Assembly (NCBI GenBank): GCA_029204225.1
Contig: CM055100.1
Coordinates: 21,513,784-21,577,783, forward strand
DNA: 64,000 nucleotides
DNA from: Diphasiastrum complanatum
Lineage: Eukaryota > Streptophyta > Lycopodiopsida > Lycopodiales > Lycopodiaceae
Direction: 5' to 3'
Under the pieces are notes generated by a model that ran no database searches, had not been told where the DNA came from, and saw nothing but the letters and a program-made list of their open reading frames with translations. Position numbers and translations under genes: made by a program. Below are positions 44,785-55,962 of the stretch, piece after piece (position 1 is the first letter of the stretch; each line of letters starts with the position of its first letter).

Positions 44785-44911
44785 TTGATCCCAATACCCG
44801 GGCCTCCTCCTCCTCTCCTCGCGTTCAGAATCTTCTTCGCTAGCACTAGCGATTTTGAAAAAGCGATATATCACAGGGGATTTGTTTTTGTTGTATTGGG
44901 GGTTTGCCTTC

Positions 44912-45159
44912 TGTGGATAAAAAGTTAGTTGTCGTTTAGCACTAGCACTACTCACGTTTCTTGGCATACACTAGTAGTTGTTTAAGCTCTTGAAATGTAC
45001 CCAGCCCTTTTTAATATATGAAAGAGAAATGCGTGGGGTGTAGCAACCCTGTTGCTTTTGCGATCAGAATTCTTCTTGCGTTGTGTTTGTCGTGTGCCAG
45101 TACTGACTCTGTGCGATAGGTGTTGCTGCGTTTCTTTATTGCTGATTGACAGGTTATCA
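44912..45159 (+). repeat. 5' LTR of L4
   Basis: 248 bp, partner of 49076-49317; few substitutions plus a 6-bp length difference. Confidence 0.95.
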
Positions 45160-45160
45160 A

Positions 45161-45174
45161 AGGTTATGGGCCCA
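45161..45174 (+). other. half-tRNA primer binding site of L4
   Basis: AGGTTATGGGCCCA follows the LTR by one base. This is complementary to the anticodon stem-loop region of initiator tRNA-Met (GGGCCCAUAACC), as in Drosophila copia, rather than to the tRNA 3' end used by the other elements here. Confidence 0.8.
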
Positions 45175-45291
45175 CTATCTACGCAAAGACACTCCATCGC
45201 TACGGTTTCTGTGCAGGGTCGAATAGACGTTTCTGTGATCAGGTTAGAGTGAGCAAATCGATTGCGTTCTGCTGCGAGGCTGCAAAGCGAG

Positions 45292-45893
45292 ATGGCGGAA
45301 GAAATTGCAAATGTGATTGAAGCAAGAATGCTGGAGAAACTTGAAGGGCCGAACTATTCTCTTTGGAAATGGAGAATGAACTGGAAGAACGATTGTCGTG
45401 GGGGATCGTTTCCGGCGAGGAGCAAGAACCTGGAGGAGACTCTGTGGGAGAGCTGGCTCAGGTGGAGGCAGTTCGGAGCTACCAAACGAGGCAGAGAAAA
45501 GCTTTTGTGGCAATCTGCTTGTCATTAGGTGAGACCCCAGCAACTCAAGTGCAGGATGCAAAAACGGCCAGGGAAGTATGGCAATTGTTGGAAACGATCT
45601 ATGATGGAAAAAGTGTCACCAACGTGCTGCTACTGAGGCGCAAGCTCGCTAACATGAAGATGCTGGTAGGCGACTCACTCACAAAGCACCTAGAGGCGAT
45701 AAAGAGCATCGCAAGAAGACTGGAAGCAGCTGGGACCCCTGTGGAAAAGACACATCTTATTTTTTACGATCTTGGGCAGTTTGCCAAGCTCATACGATCC
45801 TCTGATAATGACAATAGGGAGAACTCGAGTGCAAGACTTGGACTTGGGAGAGATCTTACAATGGCTGTTGCAAGAGGAAGAAAGAAGGAATGA
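45292..45893 (+). pseudogene. L4 Gag
   Basis: ATG 45292 (MAEEIANVIEARMLEKLEGP NYSLWKWRM) changes frame near 45370. The second frame (to 45893) carries AREVWQLLETIYDGKSVTNV and LLRRKLANMKMLVGDSLTKH, the UBN2-type Gag. One frameshift and a stop at 45893 separate it from the protease part. About 200 codons, near the usual size for a copia Gag core. Confidence 0.8.
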
Positions 45894-45924
45894 AAGCCCT
45901 TAAGTTAATGAGATTACTCTCAAG

Positions 45925-46970
45925 ATGCAGAAACAATACCTCAATGGAAATAATGACAGGCGGGAGCAGACACCGAATCAGACTGACCACAAGACAAACG
46001 AGAATGCTGAAAGAATGATAGAACACAGGAGATCTGATGGGGGAAACAGATTTGAGAAGCGAAAGAACACCATTTGCTACTATTGCAACATCCCCGGACA
46101 CATTGCCAGAGACTGTCGTAAGAGGGCAGCAGATTTAAAGAAAAAAGGGTCTGTAAGCCAAGCGAATATAGCAGAATCAGAAGAGGTGGAAGAATCAATA
46201 GCGATGATGGCAAGAGTGAAGGTACATTCCATCAAAATGCCAATAATAAGCAGGGGTGATAGTCCAGCTATCCAAGTTGCAAACCAGGAACCTTCAGTAG
46301 CGGAAATTTTTGATTGGGATGAGTCATGGTACTTGGACTCTAGGGCATCAGCCCATATGACAGCTGACAGAGTCGTATTCATTACCTTCAAGGAAGTACA
46401 CCCAGAAAAAGAGATCGTTGTTGGGAACAAAACAGTATTGAGAGCACCAGGCAAGGGAAATGTGTGCATCATACTCTCAGAAGGAAAGAAAGGCATACTG
46501 CATGATGTGCTACATGCTCCAGGAATTGCAAAGAATCTCATTTCAGTTAGTAAGATGACTGAAATGGGAATCAATGTAAATTTCTCAGGAAGGAGATGCG
46601 AGATATGGAAAGGCAATGAGCTGCTAACAACTGGATTAAAACTGGAGGTCTATACAAGCTCAGAGGAACAGTCACAAGACTACATAATGCATTACCAGCA
46701 GTGGCAGACACAAGGAAAGATAGCCTCTGGCGTAAGCGGCGTGGACATCTAGGAGCAGAAGCACTTGAGACGATGTGGAAAGAAGACTTGGTAATGGGCC
46801 TAGATTACAACGGGACTGGGAGCATGTACACTTGTGGAGGATGCGCCATTGGACGGCAACGTCGTGAACCTTTCAAAAGAAGAACAGGCATTCGGAGCAG
46901 CAAATTCTTGGAGCTAGATGTATGTTGTATGATAGGAACCTTCCAAAGTCTCTATGCGCAGAAGCAGTAG
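45925..46970 (+). pseudogene. L4 zinc knuckle, protease and pre-integrase
   Basis: One knuckle, CYYCNIPGHIARDCRKR, is followed by WYLDSRASAHMTADR near 46326-46370. The expected catalytic Asp-Ser-Gly has Arg for Gly, so the protease is likely dead. Then VLHAPGIAKNLISVSKMTEM and, after a frame change near 46690, the zinc domain RGHLGAEALETMWKEDL and CGGCAIGRQRREPFKRR. The integrase catalytic core is deleted: SSKFLELDV joins directly to the segment that follows the core. Confidence 0.85.
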
Positions 46971-49059
46971 ATGCTGCTGCATACATCTTGAACCGTACAC
47001 CAAACAGAGCCATTGGAAACAAAATACCTGATGCCATATGGAATGGAAGGAAACCTACAATAGCTCATATGATGATTTGTGGTTGCAGAGCATATGCTCA
47101 TATACCTGAAGAAAATCGGAAGAAGCTTGACCCCAAGGGTGTAGCCTGTATTTTTGTAGGCTATCCTGCAAATGCTCATGGTTATAAGCTGTATGACCCT
47201 AAGAAAGCTAAGATATTCTTGTCCAGAGATGTAGTGTTTGATGAAAGTGAACATGAATTACAAAACACAGCGATGGACATGAGAGTCGAGCCAGGAACCA
47301 TACTACTAGATGAACTAGAGTATGATCCAGAAATGAGCCAGGAGGAGGAATCAGAACTGCAGGAACCAGAACCAGACATTGCAGTGGATAATGAGGGAAT
47401 AGTAATAGGTCCTAGAAGATCTGAAAGAACCAAAAGAGTCCCTGAACGCTATGATGAAATGAACTTCCTCACTGTCACCAAGGGAAAAGTGAGGGAATCA
47501 AGAGATGTTCATGAAGCGCGGGAAGGAGCAGATAAAGAACTATGGGATGAAGCCATGAGGGAAGAATTGGAGTCAATTGCCAAAAATGATACATGGAAAT
47601 TGACTGACCTACCACACGGAAGGAGAGCTATAGGTTGCAGATGGGTATTTAAGGTCAAATACCAAATGGATGGAATGGTGGAAAGGTTTAAGGCAAGATT
47701 AGTAGCAAAAGGGTGTAGCCAAGTTGAAGGTGTTGACTACATTGAGACTTTTTCCCCAGTAATGAAAATGACTTCCTTCAGATTATTGTTGGCATGGGCA
47801 ACAAGATGGGACATGGAAATAGAACAAATGGATGTGAAGACGGCATTTTTGCATCGGAACTTGCAAGAAGAAGTCTACATGAAGCAGCCCCCAGGTTTTG
47901 AGACAGATGGACACCAAGTTTGCAAACTGAAGAAAGCCCTCTACAAAGCCCTCTACGGGTTGAAGCAATCCTCAAGAACTTGGTACCAAAAAATTGACAA
48001 GTTCTTTCTTGTAAATGGCTTCAGTAGATGCTATTCTGACCCAAGCTTGTACATGAAAATATCAGAATCATTGTTCTTTGTTATAGCCGTTTATGTCGAT
48101 GATTTAATTCTTGTTTGCAATGACAAAATTGCACTGAATGACTGTAAAAGGAGACTCAGTCAGGAATTTGATATGAAAGACCTAGGGGCAATCCATTATT
48201 GCTTAGGAATCCAAGTACACAGGGACAGAAATAGAGGCTTAACCTGGATTACACAAGAAAACTATGTGGAACAGCTGTTGGACACTTTTCAGATGCATGA
48301 TTGTTGTAGTGTTTCAACGCCCCTGGAAGTCAGTCTAAAGCTAAGCAAAGATATGAGTCCCACATCTGAGCAAGAGAGAGAAATGATGACCAATAAACCT
48401 CACAGAAATCTAGTAGGATCCCTGATGTACGCAATGGTGTGTACATGCCCAGACATTGCAGTTGCCGTAACAAAATTGAGCCAATTCCTAACAGATCCTG
48501 GCCAGGAACATTGGCTAGCAAGAGTCCTCAAATATCTAAAGGGAAGTTCAAGCTATGGGATCATTTTTCAAAACAACAATGAAAGCATGAATGGATTTGC
48601 TGACTCAGACTGGGGGGGCGATTCAGATGACAGGAAATGCACATGTGGTTACATTTTTATGCTAGCAGGATCAGCCATCAGTTGGAGCTGCCGGAAACAG
48701 AACTCAGTAGCTCTTTCTTCTACAGAGGCAGAATACATGGGATTATGTCATGCGAGTAAAGAGTGCCTGTGGTTAAAAAGCTTGCTGCAAGAATTTCAGA
48801 TTGAACAACAATAACCTTGTTCACTGATAATCAGGGCTGTCTGTTTCCTACTAAGAATTCTGGTTTTCACAAAAGAAGCAAGCACATAAGCATTCAATAT
48901 CATTTTGTGCGCGATGTAGTTCAGGAAGGACAACTATTTGTTCAATTCTGTCCCATAGCTAGAATGGCAGCTGATATTATGACTAAAGGGTTGTTAAAGT
49001 CACGCTTTAATTTCTTAAGAAGCATGATAGGCATAGAAACTATAGATAAATATAAATGA
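46922..49059 (+). pseudogene. L4 integrase C-terminus, RT and RNase H
   Basis: The 630-codon frame at 46922-48814 begins with the end of integrase (DRNLPKSLCAEAVDAAAYIL, CIFVGYPANAHGYKLYD). It contains a full RT: GCRWVFKVKYQMDG, MDVKTAFLHRNLQEEVYMKQ, LYGLKQSSRTWYQKID and catalytic VYVDDLILVC. A 12-bp tandem repeat makes KALYKALYGL. RNase H has GFADSDWGGDSDDRKCTCGY and SVALSSTEAEYMGL; a stop at 48814 precedes the last part (TDNQGCLFPTKNSGFHKRSK to 49059). RT may be nearly intact, but the element cannot integrate without its core. Confidence 0.85.
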
Positions 49060-49075
49060 GTAGTGAGAGAGGGTT

Positions 49076-49317
49076 TGTGGATAAAAAGTTAGTTGTCGTT
49101 TAGCACTACTCACGTTTCTTGGCATACACTAGTAGTTGTTTAAGTTCTTGAAATGTACCCAGCCCTTTTTAATATATGAAAGAGAAATGCGTGGGGTGTA
49201 GCAACCCTGTTGCTTTTGCAATCAGAATTCTTCTTGTGTTGTGTTTGTCGTGTGCCAGTACTGACTCTGTGCGATAGGTGTTGCTGCGTTTCTTTATTGC
49301 TAATCGACAGGTTATCA
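49076..49317 (+). repeat. 3' LTR of L4
   Basis: 242 bp, preceded by GTGAGAGAGGGT and followed by target duplication CCTTC. Confidence 0.95.
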
Positions 49318-49398
49318 CCTTCAAGGGAATCTTCCACATTTTAGTTGCAAAATCATATCGCATTAATTGATTGTTGAAGCAAATACTTGGTGGGGAGT

Positions 49399-50311
49399 AT
49401 GAGTTCTGCTGCTAGAATGTATCATGTTGTGGACTGCACTGATCTTACAACGGATGGTGAGGATAGTGTGGTTGAGGTTGCACGAAATGATGCCATATCT
49501 AATGATGCAGGACATATACAAGAATGGAGAATTTCAGAGCTCATTGAAACTCTTCCCCTGTCAAGCAAACTAAGAAGATTGTTTGACATGTGTGGAATTC
49601 CACTTGTGGTGCAAGAAATTCCAAAAAATTATAATGGCAATTTGTCTTTTCAGCTTCCGCCTTCTCAATTGTTTGCAATGGATGGAATGCAGAGATCAGT
49701 TGATTGTCATAATTGGGTACGTTATGCTACAACCATTAATTTGAGTTTGCAGGTGTGGTTCGTGTTTCAAGTTGTGGAGGGGGTCTTGTATGTGCTAATG
49801 GTAGCTGCAACTGTCCTCCGGCATTTGGTGAAAGAAATCAAACCCGTTTTACAAGTCGTTTAAATAAACAATGTTCTACTGTACATCATCTACCAATTGT
49901 GGCACTTTCAAGTGCAAGTATTGTGATTCTTTTCCACATTGTGAGATGGCATGTCAAGCAAAGATATATTCCTTCTGACATTAGGTACACCTAGTTGGCA
50001 ATTCATGTTGGTACTCATGAGCATAAGTATGGTATTGGCCAATCAAGCAACAATGTCAAAAATGTAGAGAACCTTGTTGGAGGAAAATATGTACTGCAAT
50101 ATATGAAATTGCCAGGAAAGTCACGAAATGGCAAAGGATCCACGTTGTAAGAGGGATTCGTGGATGACTCTTCAGTCACGGGTGGGAGTCGCGGCTGCTT
50201 GTGATGATTGCATGGCACTTACTGGGAACCCAAGACCTTGAAATAATAACAGAGGAAAAATTGAATGAGTTGCTAGCTGCCATCAAACCATCAACTACTA
50301 ACAAAAGGTAT
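49399..50311 (+). pseudogene. cysteine-rich unknown protein, right-arm copy
   Basis: ATG 49399 gives MSSAARMYHVVDCTDLTTDG and remains open through LSSKLRRLFDMCGIPLVVQ and SVDCHNWVRY. An indel near 49730-49745 shifts the frame away from GGGLVCANGSCNCPPAFGER (49774 onward, other frame). The cluster CGTFKCKYCDSFPHCEMAC follows in a third frame. A 66-bp insertion (about 50141-50206) interrupts the last segment. The N-terminus is intact here and broken in the left arm; the middle is intact in the left arm and broken here, so neither copy is functional. Confidence 0.45.
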
Positions 50312-50543
50312 TGAGATCAATTTTTTCAATATAAAAATGATGTTTTGCCATTATCTCAAAAAGAGGAAGAGGAAGAGAGAAAAGACAAAACAACAAAAAT
50401 TAGGAAATTAGTGGCTTGTGACTAGCTTTTAAGTTTCATTTGCCTGAGTTTCATGTTTTGAAGTATTGGGTTTCTGAAATTTAACCTTCTAATGTTATTT
50501 TCTAAGTTTCTCAATTTTGCCTTATAGCATGTATGCATAGTAC

Positions 50544-50569
50544 TCTCTCTCTCTCTCTCTCGCTCTCTC
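50544..50569 (+). repeat. CT microsatellite
   Basis: Short CT run with one CG interruption, mirrored by the longer GA run at 41077-41133. Confidence 0.9.
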
Positions 50570-50764
50570 TTCTTGTATTCACATATTGTGGTTTGGGGGT
50601 TGACTGATAAACTTCAATTGCCCTCTTTTTGTATCTAATTGCATGTGTAATATCTTGATGTGTATATCTAAGCATGTAAAATTGGCCTGGATTTGATGAG
50701 ATTGTCATTATCACCATAATCTATAGTAGAAAAACTCGCAACCTACTTACTCGCATGAGGTCAA

Positions 50765-51226
50765 AACTCGTTACTAGAGAGGCAGTTAACTAGAGATTTA
50801 GCGAAAAACTTTCTTGTAATGATTGGTTAATCCTTCTTGTAATCTCACAACGTGGGACATAAGTATAGGATAGAATCCAAAAACAACATAGAGAGATATA
50901 CAAATAGAGATATTTGTAGATCTGCACCATAGCAGAGAATACAATTGTAAGAGGAGCGTCAAGCCACCAATGAGCGAGAGATTGCCGACTCACTTTGCAA
51001 ACAAAATACAAATGCAAATACACTCTATAATCTTCCAACTCTGATTGTTGAGTTATGTGTCTGATTGATTGATTGATATATTGTTTATGATCTATAGTCG
51101 AGTATCTAGGTCCTGCAAACTCATTGTACAATGTAGCGTATTTTTGCCAAGTATAGGAGCACATGCAAGTGAGCACCAAACGCTTAGTCTAGCAAAGCAA
51201 TTACAAACAAAACAGAAACATAAGAA
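50765..51226 (+). repeat. partial L5 LTR, forward, right arm
   Basis: Reads from GTTACTAGAGAGGCAGTTAA to the end region GAAACATAAGAA; mirror of 40432-40886. Confidence 0.8.
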
Positions 51227-51910
51227 TGTAGAATTTTTCTGTTGTTTCTGTTTTGCTTGTATTTTCTTTGCTAGCCGAAGCATTTTCTTGGTTCTCAGCT
51301 GCGTGTGCGCCTATACTTGGCAGAAATGCGCTACACTGTACATTGAGTTTGTAGGACCTAGATATTCGACTACAGTTCACACAACAATATATCAATCAAT
51401 CAATCAGACATGTAACTCAACAATCCAAGTTGGAAGATCAGAGAGTGCATTTGCATTTGTATTTTGTTTGCAAAGTGAGTCGGCAGTGTCTCGCTCGTTG
51501 GCGGCTTGACGTTCCTCTTACAATTTATTCTCTGCTATGTTGCAGATCTACAAATATCTCTATCTGTATATATCTCTCTATGATGTTTTTGAATTCTATC
51601 TCATAGTTATGTCCCACGTTGTGAGATTACAAGAAGGATTAACCAATCATTGCAAGAGAGTTTTTCACGAAATCTCTAGTTAACTACCTCTCTAGTAATA
51701 TTGCTTTTTAGTTGTAGGGCGTGACAGCTTGATAGCTTCACGCCCGATGTCAGGAGACCGATGGTTTGGCTTGCCTGATGAGATATGGTACCGATAGTTT
51801 GGCCATGCCCGATAATCTTATTGGAGACTTAAACTTTTTGGTAGGGGGTCTGACTATTCGGTGATTTGGAGAATGACAGGGAATGGTTGCCAAATTCACC
51901 ATTTCCAACA
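51227..51910 (-). repeat. L5 LTR, inverted, right arm
   Basis: 684 bp from TGTAGAATTTTT to CATTTCCAACA on the plus strand; mirror of 39753-40431. It is followed by CTCCCTTGTG, the reversed purine tract. Confidence 0.85.
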
Positions 51911-51928
51911 CTCCCTTGTGAGCGATGC

Positions 51929-52400
51929 CTCAACAATCAGAGTTGGAAGATCAAAGAGCATATTTGCATTTGTATTTTGTTTGCAGAGTGAGTCGGTAGT
52001 GTCTCGCTCATTGACGGCCTGATGCTCCTCTTACAATCGTATTCTCTGGTATGTTGTGGATCTACATATATATGTATTTCTGTCTATGTTGTTTTTGGAT
52101 TCTATCCTAAATTATGTCCCACGTTGTGAGATTACAAGAAGGATTAACCAATCATTACAAGAGAGTTTTCCGCTAAATCTTTGGTTAACTGCCTCTCTAG
52201 TAACGTTGCTTTTTAGTTGTTGGGTGTGACAGCTTGATAGCTTCACACCCGACGTCAGGAGCCCGATGCTTCGGCTTGCATGATGAGCTATGGTACCGAT
52301 AGTTCAGCCATGCCTGATATTCGACACTTGAACTAATTTTTGGTAGGGGGTCAGATTATTCAGTGACTTGGAGAATTTGCCGAGTTTACCATTTCCAACA
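51929..52400 (-). repeat. truncated L5 5' LTR, right arm
   Basis: Matches the first 470 bp of the L5 LTR in reverse, ends CATTTCCAACA at 52400 and then continues with flanking DNA equal to 25035-25318. The internal L5 sequence between this and 51910 is reduced to about 18 bp. Confidence 0.8.
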
Positions 52401-53328
52401 TCACAAACTACTCTTTGTTAGCAGGGGTCAAATATCTTAGATACCTCGGGTCCCGTTGGATATCCTGGGGGACCTCGGAATAACCCTCTAAAATTAATAT
52501 TTCTTAATAGTGTGAAAATCTTCTGATATTCCTCGGGGCTTGATGCAAATTTAGAGGGTCTATTATCGAGGGATCTATCGTTGGATAGACCATTGTAAAA
52601 TGACTTATTACTTTTTTATTTTTGCTTCAGAGAAGCCCTGGTATTAAGGTTGCAAATGTTCATGTTGTGATGCAACTTATTGAGATAATGTCTCCTACAT
52701 GTCTTAGGTTGATCTATGTTTAATATTCATAAGAAATACCATTGATAAATTTGCAAGAGAAAAGCTAATTCAAAAACTTAATGCAACACGTGAATTTTTT
52801 TTCTTTCTGTAATCTTTTTTTGAGGAAGATGATGAATATCCTTGCATGTCACTCGCTTTTGTGTATTTCTTGTTACCTTTTATCAAATAGGTCCAAAGTT
52901 TTAAACAATCATGATAAAGATATATGGTTGACCATATTCTCTAGACAACATTTCTTTTGATTGAAAATGTATTATCCTACATTTTTAACCTTTCACAATA
53001 CCCAATAGACCATCTTGTCGATGACACAGAGAATCTGTTAGAGTATTGTAGTGATAATGAATCTACAAAATACAATCTCTTTTCCATCCACCAAAAGTAA
53101 TTTCATGTCAATCTCATATGCAAACACTCATTAGCTACTAATGTAAATCCTTTTGCATTAATCAAATATATGTTTTGATATTCCAATGTCCTTACATCTC
53201 TTACCATCAATACAAATGCATGGACTTTCATTCTGAGTTCTTACCATCAATACAAGCGAAAAAACAAAATGGTCAGAGGGTGAGTTTTTTGGTTGTATTT
53301 TAGTTGATATGTAATTTGCAGTGACAAA

Positions 53329-55962
53329 TTACATATCCATGTTCTCTTTCTTGACCTAGAAACAAGGGAAAAACTTTGTTGTGGTTTCAAATAAATCAAG
53401 TTGATTAAAATAAGCTACCAAAAGCGATAGAGGGTCAGCAAGCAGAGAAGGGTGCAACCACCCGTAGACAGAGATCATGACCCAGACTTTAGGTAGATAG
53501 AGAGACGGGCTGCAGCCAGAAGCAGAGCCAGTGCACCAGAAAGGGAGAGTAGTAGCAGTAAGCAGTCACGAGCAGAAGCAAGGGCGTTACTATCTAGCAA
53601 GAAGGAGGAGCTTGGGCAAAGAGATGAGGTATCAAAAACAAAGGGTTTTTAAAATAAGGGGGTTGCCTTTGAAGACAAAGTTGCATGTATAGAGTTTCAA
53701 AAGCTTACGGAAACTCACATCGTCTTGGAGGTGGATAGAGTAATCTGAGCAGGGTTTTCACGGATGTTCGTGCTATTGCCACACCAACTGTCAGTCTGTT
53801 CTCTGCTACACAAGCGTTCAGTTGGCCGCCGGACAAGTGATCAGTTTCTTACTACTCCAGCAATTAGTTTAGCTCACAGTGAGCGAAGCTTTGCAGTAGA
53901 GAGCGGAGGTTTGTAGAGTTTTGGTGGGTGCTTTTGTTTGGGAAAGTTCTCCATGATCTATTGCAAAAGGTTTACAACGTCGACAACTCCATCAAGGTTA
54001 ACGACATCCGTGTGAAGAAAAATAAAAAAATATAAACAAGATCTCAGTTCAGTTGGTGAGGTGGTTCATCTCAGGGTTCCCTTTGTACAGTTGTTCTCAT
54101 GGCTTCGAACATCTCCCTACTTCGTCCTCTCAGTCTCAAACGACCTGCTTCAATTGTTTCTCCCCCTCCTGACTCCCCTCCTCATTCGCGTCAGGCTGTG
54201 CTGGGTTCCTTGCTTGCCACAACACCCTCTGTTCCTCCTTCACCCACCTCTTCTCATGGCATTGTTGCCCCCTCGCTTGGTTGTGAACCTCCTTCGACCC
54301 TTGTTGCATTTCCTTCTCAACCCCCTGAATGGGTTCCTTGCCATGCTTGTGGTCGTTTCTTCTCTCCTAGAGGAGGTCTTGCCCGTCACCAGCGTTCTTG
54401 TCATGCGCTGCTTCAGTCGTCTCAAGATCGCCCTCCTCTTTCTGCACCCCATTCGCCCTTTGCTTCAGCTTGGTCTTGGATTTCTTCCCTTGATGTATTC
54501 GGAGCTTTTCACTTGGGCTTCCCTCGTCCAAGGCTCTACTTTCATATTCCCCTCGCTCTCCATCGTGAAACTCAAGTTGTTGGGCCCATGTTCTTTGGAT
54601 GGTGTGGAGACTCTTTCAGCTCGGAACCAGGCTCGGTTACCCATTTCTTGTGGAGGTGTCGGTCTTCTCTCTATGGTTTCTTCTACACCTACAGCTTTTC
54701 TTGGGAGCTGGGCTCTTGTTGCCCCTACTTTGTCTTCTCGGTTCCTTTCTGGATTTCGCCCTCTCTTGGCGGATTGCATTGCTCATGTGGATAGCGGTTC
54801 TCTGCCTTTCCAGCACCTCCTCATCGTTGCACGAGAGCTCCTCCCCCTCTATGCCCAAGCTTGTCTTCCTCCTTTTGAGCAACTCCTCACTTTCAGTTCA
54901 GATCACCTGCAAGAGACCCTCTTGGAGCACGTGCACAAGCATACCCTTTCCAGCATGCTCTCTAAGGCTCCTTCGGCGTTGCCTCGAGTTCGACTTCTTT
55001 CTTGTGCGGGTCATAGTGCTGGGGCTTGGCTGTTAGCTCGGCCTGTTATTCCTTCCTTCCGGTTGTCTTCGGCCATCTTCACAACTACTCTTTGTCTTCG
55101 CTTGGGGCTTCCTCATCCTTCAGTCTTGGGTCTCTCCAGGTGTGTTTGTGGTACCCTATTGATGATCTTGCTATCCACCTCCTCTGTTGTCCTTCTGGGA
55201 GTGAGCACACAGCTACGCATGATGTTGTCAGAGATGCAGTGGATGCTATAGCCAGAGATGGAGGATTCCATGTCCTCAGAGAGTAGTCTCACGTCCTTCC
55301 TTCTTCCACGTCCCACTCTTCCTGCATGCGTGTTGACATTGTCCTCTCTCGGGATGGGCTTCATACTTTGGCAGATGTTGTTGTTGCTGATCCCACGCGT
55401 GGTGATCTATTGCCTCGCTCTGCCTTCACACCAGGAGAAGCTGCAGGAGTGGCAGCACAAGAGAAGGAAAAAAACTACTCCGACAGGCACCCCACTGATC
55501 TTCCCTTGGCTATTGAGACTTATGGCACCTTGCATCGACGCTTTGAGGATTTTTTTCGCATGTGTTCTCATCAGGCGGCAGAGCGTCAAGGTATTCCTGA
55601 TTCTATTCTCGTGGCTGCTTTCAAACAACGTGTTTCCATTGCCCTGCAACGTGCTCAGGCCCTATCTATTCTGCAACGGGCTGCTACATCTCATCTCCCT
55701 TCATTAGCCGACTCACCACCTCTTCACTTTTCTGATCTGTTGCAGTCAGTTGGCAGACTCCCACAAACATCATCATAGTTTATGCACTGTTATTTTTAAT
55801 GCCAAGATTTGGATTAATCTTGACTTGACTGCAAGATTCGCTCTTGTTTGAGCCTACTTTTGTTTAAAATTCTCCTGTGTATATATCTTTTTCATCAATG
55901 TACCTACTACTTTTTCCTATGAATAAGTTCACAGGGTGTTTCCTTTTTTTTCTTTTTTTTTT
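53329..55962 (+). mobile_element. non-LTR retrotransposon derivative lacking RT
   Basis: A 2.6-kb insertion absent from the left arm, where GTGACAAAAGTGATAG runs uninterrupted. It ends in a T-rich tail with T7 and T11 runs. No target duplication is visible; two bases (AG) of the site appear lost. It is richer in C and T than its surroundings. Coding content is an N-terminal C2H2-type region and a C-terminal endonuclease region. Confidence 0.7.
54099..55778 (+). pseudogene. non-LTR ORF: C2H2 N-terminus and restriction-like endonuclease C-terminus
   Basis: ATG 54099 opens a Pro/Ser-rich protein with a zinc finger, PCHACGRFFSPRGGLARHQR. Near 54590 a second frame takes over with ARLPISCGGVGLLSMVSSTP, AFLGSWALVAP, the segment that follows RT in many non-LTR elements; the RT itself (YADD) is absent. 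Next CVCGTLL/PIDDLAIHLLCC (Cys-His knuckle), then in the first frame RVDIVLSRDGLHTLADVVVA with DPTRGD and QEKEKNY, and LPLAIETYGTLHRRFEDFFR. The D...D-x-K pattern fits the PD-(D/E)XK endonuclease of R2-like elements. Frames change at least twice. Stop at 55778. Confidence 0.7.

Larger units (their letters stand above)
42396..44842. other. palindrome spacer, single-copy between the arms
   Basis: No recognisable gene. A minus-strand frame at 42888-43178 (PEDPKVIGRSHGKNNSEEIA, EKVNIGDFLPKVLTK) looks coding-like but is unidentified. Four GATCG-type hairpins lie in the second half (43745, 44342, 44612, 44739). Confidence 0.5.
44912..49317 (+). mobile_element. Ty1/copia LTR retrotransposon L4, integrase-deleted
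   Basis: LTRs 44912-45159 (248 bp) and 49076-49317 (242 bp, lacking one GCACTA repeat) begin TGTGGATAAAAAG and end TTATCA. Target duplication CCTTC (44907-44911 and 49318-49322) is perfect. The unoccupied site is readable in the left arm at 42325-42345. Coding order is Gag, protease, pre-integrase, deletion, RT, RNase H. The primer site is of the half-tRNA type. Confidence 0.95.

Noticed and set aside
40375-51509. ORFs with KKIQAK and FACNCFARL in L5 LTRs
   Set aside because: They arise from the LTR inverted repeats at 40380-40470 and 51180-51300 and recur wherever the LTR does.
54061-55251. 396-residue Leu/Pro-rich ORF
   Set aside because: Its first half is a shadow of the C2H2 frame; only its second half (from about 54590) fits the non-LTR element and is included in that entry.
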